Shown in pieces: positions 1 through 5,743 of a stretch of DNA of 10,733 nt. The position numbers were made by a program, and so were the translations under genes. The notes beneath the pieces are model-generated. The model had not been told where the DNA came from. It did not search any database and saw only the letters and a list, made by a program, of their open reading frames with translations. Source of the DNA: Candidatus Cloacimonadota bacterium (GTDB lineage Bacteria; Cloacimonadota; Cloacimonadia; Cloacimonadales; TCS61). The stretch's first letter is position 1; each line of letters starts with the position of its first letter. The DNA lies in the NCBI GenBank assembly GCA_011372345.1, contig DRTC01000222.1, positions 1 to 10,733 of the forward strand, read 5' to 3'.

Positions 1-86
1 TCACTTTTTTACTCTTCAACTAAATTCACAATTCACTTTTTTTTTATTCAAAGAACCTTGTCAAGAAATAATTTTTTTTTTTATCA

Positions 87-110
87 GGGATCGGCTAAAA
101 AGCCGATCCC
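87..110 (-). terminator. Perfect hairpin after the secreted-protein gene, possible terminator
   Basis: A perfect 10-bp stem (gggatcggct / agccgatccc) with an AAAA loop lies 12 bases beyond the stop codon of the minus-strand gene ending at 123. Its position suggests transcript end formation or 3'-end protection. In the minus direction, however, the hairpin is followed by an A-rich tract and not by T residues; the T-run (72-82) precedes it on the plus strand. It is therefore not a textbook intrinsic terminator for this gene. The rest of positions 1-122 is AT-rich and shows no gene. Confidence 0.4.
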
Positions 111-122
111 TTCAAAATTTAA

Positions 123-2333
123 TTAATTATTTGCTGTGACAACATAGTATTTTTGAGCACCGGCAGCTTCACCGTAAGTACCTGATGTATTACCAGTTTC
201 TTCTAATGTCCAACCAGCTGGGAATGCTGCGTAAGGATCAGCACTGCTGTAAACATTATAAGTTAAGCCAGCTTCAACAGTCCAGGTAACTTCTACATCA
301 TCTCTGGTATTAGTTACTGTAATAGCGACTCCGGTTGGAGGATCAGGTTGACCGCCTGTGCAAGTTACGGTTAATTCGTAGGCGTTTCCTTCCCATTGGC
401 CGCAGGGCCAGTTGTAATAATCACTCGGTCCAACCCAGATAATGTAATTACCACTTGGTCCTGGAGTATCGATTACAAGTTGACCAGGTGTACAACGAGC
501 ACCGGTTGTATATTGATAGAATGCAGTTGCGGGACAGGTAATTGTTCCCCAGCCGCCGCTGTCTTCAACCATTCCCATAACCCAGGAAATATCGGAATAG
601 ATATCCAAGGTTATGGTAGAACCAGCTTCCAGATAAATATCATACCAGTCAGTATCTCTGGTACCGCCATCTGCCCACATATTTCCGCAGACAGTAGTAT
701 TACATTGGAGCGGAGTAAAGTATTCTGTTCCAGCCGGCATATTACAGCCGCCGTTCACATCCGTACCGCAAGGTTCTCCTTCGTTATCCACACAATCTAC
801 GCAGGGAACTGCACAAGGATCATCTGCACATACTGCTGGACTTGCATGGAAAGCATTCCAGGCTTCAGCACAATCTGCAGGAAGGACACCATCTGTACAT
901 GTCGGATTCAGAGGATCCGTATAATCACAGCAAGCTCCAAATTCAAAGCATTCAAAGAAATCTACCTGATAAGGACCACTGTAAGAACTAAAACCTTCGA
1001 CCACACCATAGTAAGTTCCGGGAGTTAAAGAATAACAATCTATTGTCGAAAGAGTACCGCTAAATCCTGAACAATTATCATCATTAGAGGTAATTTCAGT
1101 AACGCAGTCATCAGCAATCAATCTGATGTAAGTATCAAAAGTACTTCCTGCATTACAGGTAGTCATGGTATAATCACCGGCGTGATCGATTGTCCATTCA
1201 TACCAGACATCAGGAGAAGCATTCCCGATCGTATCGGTGAATAAACTGGAGTCATCGGAATGTGAATATGGTAATGGACCTACAATATACGGATTGGAGC
1301 AGGCATCACCTTGAGCATAAGTAAATCCTGTTCCGATAAGAGGAATATTGGTTGTAAGCCTTCCTACATCATGTGTAATAACTAAATCAGCAGATTTTGC
1401 TCCATCTGTAGTCGGACAGAATCTGACCTCGATTGTAGCATTGGGCGGAAGAGCACATGGAGCAGGATTGTTCTGGATTTGGAATTCACCAGGATTAGCG
1501 CCACCGAGAGCAATATTTGAAACATTGATCGTTCCGGTACCACCATTACTGAGAGTAAAGGTTATCCAGCCTGAACAACTTCCTGTATTAACTGTCCCGT
1601 AATCATATGAAGATGGAGCTGCAATTAATACAGGTACAGTTGCAGTAAAACCAAATCTTGTCTGAGGTCTTTCTTCCGGATTTGTTTCCCAGGGATCAGA
1701 ACAACCGGCAGTATTATCATTATAAGCCTGGGAATGCATACCTGTATAAACATCATAATAAACTGTTGAGTTAGAAGTATAAGAGTCATTATCAAAGCAT
1801 ACTTCTACCACGATATTACTTGTTCCATCCCAGGTAAAGGAAGTAGTAATGTCATTCCAGCCGGCAGCAGCAGTCCAGGTTCCGGAATATTGATTGGTCA
1901 ATGTAGCTACTGACCAACCAGCAGGCATTGTTGTTTCAGTTGTATGACCCATACTGAGATTGAAGCCATTCATGACCTGAGTAGAAGCAGCACCAACATT
2001 AAAGCCGACGCTGTTAATTAGTCCGGCAGAGAGACCGGCTGCACTAAGTTCAGCAGCAGTATACAACATCTGGTTCCTGCCATCATGATAATATGTTCCA
2101 AAAGGCGTGATGTCAGTATCGTAAGCACCTGATAAACTTGCACCGGCTCCAACCGTAGCATAAGCTCTGTCGATTTCCGGTCTGGGATTATACGCTTCGG
2201 GACCATAAGGTCTTGGAGGAGCTTTTGTTTCTTTCTGGATTTCCTTTACATTACCTGTTGATAATCCAATATCTTTGGCAGAAAGGCTGAAAACAAAAAG
2301 CACCACAAATAAAATAAGAATCAATTTTTTCAT
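123..2333 (-). CDS. Secreted multidomain protein (choice-of-anchor D, PPC-like and FN3-like modules)
   Basis: This is a 736-residue exported protein of unknown function. Residues 1-19 form a signal peptide (MKK, hydrophobic core, then SLSA). Residues about 60-230 are a beta-rich module of the GTYYHDGRNQ...TAAELSAAG type seen in large secreted proteins of FCB bacteria. Residues 236-337 match an ASPM/SPD-2/Hydin-like choice-of-anchor-D fold (YDYGTVNTG...FTLSNGGTG...FCPTTDGAKSADLVI). About 340-463 and 520-658 look like PPC-type beta domains. Between them, 466-514 is a Cys-rich insert (GACCDY...CADDPC...CVDC). Residues 664-736 resemble a fibronectin type III module. Cysteines are numerous, as expected for an oxidised extracytoplasmic protein. 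No C-terminal sorting domain or anchor is visible after the last module. The ATG at 2333 has a good Shine-Dalgarno (GGAG, spacing 6). The DNA is clearly richer in G+C than the neighbouring genes. An adhesin or surface-layer role is only a guess. Confidence 0.88.
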   Translation of the reverse strand: MKKLILILFVVLFVFSLSAKDIGLSTGNVKEIQKETKAPPRPYGPEAYNPRPEIDRAYATVGAGASLSGAYDTDITPFGTYYHDGRNQMLYTAAELSAAGLSAGLINSVGFNVGAASTQVMNGFNLSMGHTTETTMPAGWSVATLTNQYSGTWTAAAGWNDITTSFTWDGTSNIVVEVCFDNDSYTSNSTVYYDVYTGMHSQAYNDNTAGCSDPWETNPEERPQTRFGFTATVPVLIAAPSSYDYGTVNTGSCSGWITFTLSNGGTGTINVSNIALGGANPGEFQIQNNPAPCALPPNATIEVRFCPTTDGAKSADLVITHDVGRLTTNIPLIGTGFTYAQGDACSNPYIVGPLPYSHSDDSSLFTDTIGNASPDVWYEWTIDHAGDYTMTTCNAGSTFDTYIRLIADDCVTEITSNDDNCSGFSGTLSTIDCYSLTPGTYYGVVEGFSSYSGPYQVDFFECFEFGACCDYTDPLNPTCTDGVLPADCAEAWNAFHASPAVCADDPCAVPCVDCVDNEGEPCGTDVNGGCNMPAGTEYFTPLQCNTTVCGNMWADGGTRDTDWYDIYLEAGSTITLDIYSDISWVMGMVEDSGGWGTITCPATAFYQYTTGARCTPGQLVIDTPGPSGNYIIWVGPSDYYNWPCGQWEGNAYELTVTCTGGQPDPPTGVAITVTNTRDDVEVTWTVEAGLTYNVYSSADPYAAFPAGWTLEETGNTSGTYGEAAGAQKYYVVTANN

Positions 2334-2372
2334 AATTTTCTCCTTTGAATTTTTTTTCTTTTCTTTAATACA

Positions 2373-2448
2373 TTTAATTTCGACATTAACGATTTAACAA
2401 ATGAATTGCGATAGTAACGATCAAACTTGTTTTAATTTCGACATTAAC
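2373..2448. repeat. Direct repeats upstream of the secreted-protein gene
   Basis: An 18-base sequence (tttaatttcgacattaac) occurs exactly at 2373-2390 and 2431-2448. A diverged copy between them (cgatagtaacgatcaaac, from 2409) gives three CGA-N4-TAAC units starting at 2381, 2409 and 2439, so about 28-30 bases apart. They lie 40-115 bases upstream of the ATG at 2333, where repeated binding sites for a regulator could sit. Regulation is inference; the repeats themselves are directly visible. Confidence 0.6.
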
Positions 2449-2680
2449 ATTCTCATCATAAAATCATAACCTAACTTTTTTTAAATCACTTATACACTTT
2501 TCAATGACCGGAACGAATTGATTCTACATTCGCTCATTGCCAATAACTTTTAAATCCCTAAATCCTGTCAAATACTTTTTTATAAAAACTTTTGTTTTTA
2601 TTATTTCAGCTCAGATAACTCTTTATATAAATTGATTTTCAGAATTATCAATAATTTACATTTCCTGCTTCATTGATAAA

Positions 2681-2790
2681 CCATCGAATTTATTCGATGG
2701 AGAAACTTAACAAATCGACTTTTGTCGGTGATCTTCCGAATAAATTCGGATTTGCTTATTGATTTTATTGCCATTCAATGAATTGAATGG
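2681..2790. repeat. Cluster of four small palindromes
   Basis: Four inverted repeats are packed into 110 bases. At 2681-2700 there is a 9-bp stem around TT (ccatcgaat / attcgatgg). At 2716-2727, cgac-tttt-gtcg forms a 4-bp stem. At 2735-2750 there is a 7-bp stem around AA (tccgaat / attcgga). At 2771-2790 there is a 9-bp stem around GA (ccattcaat / attgaatgg). The first and third share an ATTTAT/ATAAAT centre flanked by CGA/TCG. With centres of 2 bases they would form cruciforms or hairpins with short melted loops. They may be small dispersed palindromic elements or a structured transcript. Confidence 0.65.
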
Positions 2791-2956
2791 TTTGAACAGC
2801 AATGACGATCTTATCTCACCTGAACTTGAATTTTAGAAAACAAGAAGAGTTATCAGTGAATTATTCTTCTGAAACGAATTGCGAAATGTTAGTTAGTAAA
2901 CATTTTCCACTTCAATTTCAGAGGGTAACTTAATGTATCGGAATTTCAAAATTAGC

Positions 2957-2974
2957 CACAGAGATCACAGAGAT
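2957..2974. repeat. 9-bp tandem repeat (cacagagat x2)
   Basis: Two exact adjacent copies of cacagagat follow a GCCA. CACAGAG-type short tandem motifs of this kind recur in intergenic DNA of various environmental bacteria (recollection, not checked). No function is apparent. Confidence 0.5.
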
Positions 2975-3156
2975 TTTTTATTTTGCATTTCAATTTTCTG
3001 AATTCCCGTTTCCTTTTCCTGTTTCCAATTATATTTTTGATCAATTTACAAAGTTATGTTCTTAAAAAGAAGCAAGATAGAATTGGCATTGATTGACTTC
3101 GATGAGATTGTTGTTTTAAATTGAAAATCAACAGAAACTCTGTAACGGAAAAAATA

Positions 3157-3190
3157 TGAATAGCCACGAGATAAATCTCGTGGCTATTCA
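3157..3190. repeat. 34-base near-perfect palindrome
   Basis: A 16-bp perfect stem (3157-3172 with 3175-3190, starting tgaatagccacgagat) surrounds a two-base AA centre. It is the strongest palindrome in the gene-free region. Its centre, gagATAAATctc, has the same ATAAAT core as the palindromes at 2681-2700 and 2735-2750, which suggests one family. It could be a dispersed palindromic repeat, a bidirectional RNA hairpin or a protein site. No T-run adjoins either side, so a simple intrinsic terminator is unlikely. Confidence 0.7.
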
Positions 3191-3455
3191 GCTGTGATGC
3201 AAAGTACTGGAATTATGATTCTTTATCCTGAGGAATTTTATCGACTAAAATAAAGTGGGAAATGTCAGTTAATAATTTATCAATCTGTTATGGCAATGAT
3301 GGAAATTCCTGTTTCTGTCATTTTCAGGATAGTAGAAATATCTTTTTTCTGAATTCCGGAAATTTTCTGATTCCATTCAGGATGTAAAATAATCCCTTTT
3401 TAAAACTAAAAAAGAATACATTTGAGACAAAAAAGAGTTGGTTAAGTGTTTATAG

Positions 3456-4394
3456 TTATTCGTTTTCCTGAGCAGTTTTCAAATGTTCATAAGCTCTATT
3501 CTTTTGAGAACTCCAGATGGAGATGGATTTTTCAAAATATTCTATGGCTTTCGGATATTCCTTCTTTAATAAATAATGATAGCCTATCTGACCATATTTA
3601 TCCGCGATCTGCTGGTTATTTTTTAGATAGAAATTATTAAAGACAATGTTATCATATTTCTGCATAACATCCTCGGTTGCACCTATTTCCACTAATTTTT
3701 TCAGAACTTCGACAAGTTCAGGCATCTCGGAATAAATACGGATAGCCCGTTTAATGCTGCCGAGATAAAATGATTTTAAATTATGCAGGACTAAACCTTT
3801 CTCAATGTTTTCCACAGCTTCATCAAATTCATTTAATCCCCACAAAAAATCACCCAGATCAAAATATGCGTATTTTGGATAAGGATGCAGTTCTATCGCT
3901 TTTTGAAATGCCTTTTTTGCTTCTTCGATGTTAAAACCCTTGTAAACCTGAGCCAGATTCAGATAAACAAGATAATCTTCCTTTGGATCTTTATCGAGAG
4001 CAGTTTTCAGAGAATTGATGGCTTTCTCTTTTTCACCCAATTTTGCATAAGAAATTCCTAAATTGATATAAGGTTCACAGAAATCCGGTGATAATTCAAT
4101 TGCTTTCCGGAAGTTAGGGATCGCTCGAGAGAGGTCATTTGCCCGGTAATACTGCATGGCAACATTGTACAGATTTCCAGCTTCTGCTGATTTACCTGAT
4201 TCTTTTTGTTCCATAAATTTTTCGGATCTGGTCTCTCCCAGAAAAATGACCAGGAAGAGAAGACAGATCACGAGAAACAGAGCGCTCGTAATAATTTTGG
4301 ATTCTGTCGTGATAACTATGGGATCTGTCGTATTAGCTACGGGATCTGCTGGTATTTTATTTTTTTTATTTTTCATGATGCAGGATAAAGACAA
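3456..4394 (-). CDS. Membrane-anchored TPR protein, paired with VanZ/Mth938 gene (copy A)
   Basis: This 312-residue protein has a short N-terminal segment with a 7-residue repeat (TDPxVx type, about 16-30), one transmembrane helix (about 34-53) and then tetratricopeptide repeats. Typical TPR positions (NLG..Y..LG...KAI..L..AL..DP) are visible at about 73-103, 107-137, 142-171, 174-203 and 266-297, with a non-TPR helical stretch at 204-260. TPRs bind other proteins, so a scaffold facing the periplasm or cytoplasm is likely. Translation appears coupled to the upstream gene: the start region overlaps the end of the VanZ-like gene. The start is uncertain; TTG at 4394 gives the frame reported, while the ATG at 4376 is an alternative, and neither has a strong Shine-Dalgarno. 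The plus-strand paralogue at 9363-10274 starts one codon upstream of the equivalent TTG, which favours the earlier start. No clear terminator is seen beyond the stop. Confidence 0.85.
   Translation of the reverse strand: MSLSCIMKNKKNKIPADPVANTTDPIVITTESKIITSALFLVICLLFLVIFLGETRSEKFMEQKESGKSAEAGNLYNVAMQYYRANDLSRAIPNFRKAIELSPDFCEPYINLGISYAKLGEKEKAINSLKTALDKDPKEDYLVYLNLAQVYKGFNIEEAKKAFQKAIELHPYPKYAYFDLGDFLWGLNEFDEAVENIEKGLVLHNLKSFYLGSIKRAIRIYSEMPELVEVLKKLVEIGATEDVMQKYDNIVFNNFYLKNNQQIADKYGQIGYHYLLKKEYPKAIEYFEKSISIWSSQKNRAYEHLKTAQENE
4298..4360. repeat. 21-bp tandem repeat within the TPR gene
   Basis: Three adjacent, diverged 21-base units begin at 4298, 4319 and 4340 (core gg-att/gat-ctg-tcg-t). 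They encode a 7-residue repeat (PADPVAN, TTDPIVI, TTESKII) just before the transmembrane helix. The plus-strand paralogue has no counterpart, so the expansion is specific to this copy. Confidence 0.55.
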
Positions 4395-5574
4395 CTCTTT
4401 TCTTTTGTTTTTTTAATTTATTGAACATGGTCACCGCGTTTTTATTTTTCAGGATCAGAACCTGCACACATCTTTTCTTAATATCATTAATATAGAACTG
4501 CATTTCCTCCTTTTTGGGAAAACCACCACCGCCTTTTCCTGTTTCTCCGCTACCAATTAATAAAATATCATTAGTATGACTATTTATAATTTCCAGATCT
4601 CTGGTCTGAAAAAAAGTCTTTTTATCCACGATCCTGAACAAACCATTCTCGAAAAACATAATATCGAAATAAGGGATGGGAATTCCTTTATAAATAGTCA
4701 GATTTGGGGAGTTATAGACAATATTCTTCCTGCTGAAAATACCGAATGAGATAAGTTGAGCAAGAACTAACAACAATAAAAAATATTTCACAATTTTAGA
4801 TCTTGAAAAATGGAAAAAGAGAAAAAATATCACAAAAACGAGTAAACTGATATAAATGGAATTTATGCGGACATTTTTCTCTGTTAAGACCGAGCTGAAA
4901 AAAAGGAATAGAATCGTGAACACCAGTTCCAGAAATAATAGCGAAACAGGATTCTTGAAATAATCCTTGATCTTCCGATAGCGGAAATGCCATCCGTGTT
5001 TGATGATCTTCCCATTTTCATAAATGAAAAAGACAAAGATCAAACCGATCACTGCTCCCAGCATATCTTTAACGATATCACTTATATCGAATACCCGGTT
5101 CGTCATCTTCATTTGAAATGATTCATCCAGAGTAGAAATCAGTGTTGCTGCCAGAAATGTATAAAGGATGATCCTGACAGGAGAGTTCTTCCGATAACTT
5201 AAATAACGGAACATCAGATAGGAGAAGATCGTATAAGCGATATAATGCCAGTTGCTCTGGATATCAAATAATGAATTTCCCATATAAAAGTCTGAAATCT
5301 GCTGTCCGATAAATATTATAAAAAAAATAAACAGCAATGCTGAAATTCGTAATCGATTGAGTTTTTTTATGGTCAGGGAAATGATCAGGATTACAAAAGT
5401 AATTACAGCAACCGGTACAATTTGAATTTCAAATCCGGCTAAATTATATGAAAATTGAGAGATTTTTCTGATCAAAGGCTGCAGATAATATTGGCACATA
5501 ATAAAAGGACCATTGAAGATGATCAGGATGTAAACGATCAACTGGTTTCTTGGTGAGAATAAAAATCCCTTCAA
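4366..5574 (-). CDS. VanZ-like polytopic membrane protein with C-terminal Mth938-like domain (copy A)
   Basis: This is a 402-residue protein with about nine hydrophobic segments (roughly 11-29, 48-69, 76-96, 109-126, 133-149, 168-185, 211-229, 239-256, 260-279). Residues 104-180 show the VanZ-family pattern: SNWHYIAY, then LDESFQ (D150, E151, Q154), then R160-V-F-D163-xx-D166 and LGAVIG. Residues about 292-400 match the Mth938/DUF498 fold: GIPIPYFDIMFFENG, DILLIGSGETG (336-346), then NAVTMFNKLKKQKKRVVFIL. The family's exact activity is unknown; VanZ-like proteins are linked to envelope and glycopeptide phenotypes. The start is TTG at 5574, chosen because GGAG lies 5 bases upstream and because the plus-strand paralogue aligns from this point. 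The 3' end overlaps the TPR gene. A REP-like hairpin element separates it from the rhodanese gene upstream. Confidence 0.87.
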   Translation of the reverse strand: MKGFLFSPRNQLIVYILIIFNGPFIMCQYYLQPLIRKISQFSYNLAGFEIQIVPVAVITFVILIISLTIKKLNRLRISALLFIFFIIFIGQQISDFYMGNSLFDIQSNWHYIAYTIFSYLMFRYLSYRKNSPVRIILYTFLAATLISTLDESFQMKMTNRVFDISDIVKDMLGAVIGLIFVFFIYENGKIIKHGWHFRYRKIKDYFKNPVSLLFLELVFTILFLFFSSVLTEKNVRINSIYISLLVFVIFFLFFHFSRSKIVKYFLLLLVLAQLISFGIFSRKNIVYNSPNLTIYKGIPIPYFDIMFFENGLFRIVDKKTFFQTRDLEIINSHTNDILLIGSGETGKGGGGFPKKEEMQFYINDIKKRCVQVLILKNKNAVTMFNKLKKQKKRVVFILHHEK

Positions 5575-5665
5575 AAATGCTCCTTTATTTTCTCTTAAAT
5601 GAATCCTGCAAAATAGAATTGGAAACCGCTAAAGCGATTAAGTTTTTGTTTTGGTCACACTTTTC

Positions 5666-5731
5666 CCCGCAGTTAAAACTGTGGGCTAATGATGCATCAG
5701 GCAAACAATTAGCCCACGATTCTGTTGTGGG
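5666..5731. repeat. REP-like inverted doublet in the 169-bp gap
   Basis: Two inverted copies of a roughly 25-base unit, CCC(G/A)CA...GTGGGCTAAT, face each other: 5666-5690 and, on the other strand, 5731-5708. Together they form a 10-bp central stem (gtgggctaat 5681-5690 / attagcccac 5708-5717). Each unit can instead fold alone (5666-5673 with 5678-5685; 5713-5717 with 5727-5731), so the folds exclude one another. This architecture resembles REP/BIME elements mobilised by RAYT transposases. It lies 12 bases past the rhodanese stop and upstream of the VanZ-like gene, where it could modulate read-through. No transposase is nearby. Confidence 0.65.
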
Positions 5732-5743
5732 AAATAAGTTTAG

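Larger units (their letters stand above)
2334..3455. other. 1.1-kb region without a gene, rich in palindromes
   Basis: No coding frame with family resemblance or a convincing ribosome binding site is seen on either strand. The stretch holds the leader of the secreted-protein gene, direct repeats (2373-2448), an imperfect hairpin with arms CAATGA (2502-2507) and TCATTG (2534-2539) enclosing CGAA/TTCG (2514-2517, 2529-2532), a palindrome cluster (2681-2790), a 9-bp tandem repeat (2957-2974) and a 34-base palindrome (3157-3190). The remainder is low-complexity AT-rich DNA. It could contain promoters or a structured RNA, but nothing recognisable. Confidence 0.6.

Noticed and set aside
396..1602. 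Open frames on the plus strand opposite the secreted-protein gene
   Set aside because: They are antisense to a well-supported gene, show no family motifs and have no ribosome sites; they reflect its base composition.
2373..2790. CRISPR array
   Set aside because: Only two exact 18-base copies with a diverged third, no uniform spacers and no cas genes; the palindromes differ from one another.
2614..2854. MITE bounded by 10-bp inverted repeats (gataactctt 2614-2623 / aagagttatc 2845-2854)
   Set aside because: No target-site duplication is visible and a 10-bp inverted match within 1.1 kb of AT-rich DNA is readily expected by chance.
3424..3455. Terminator after TPR copy A
   Set aside because: No stable stem followed by T residues in the minus direction could be found there.
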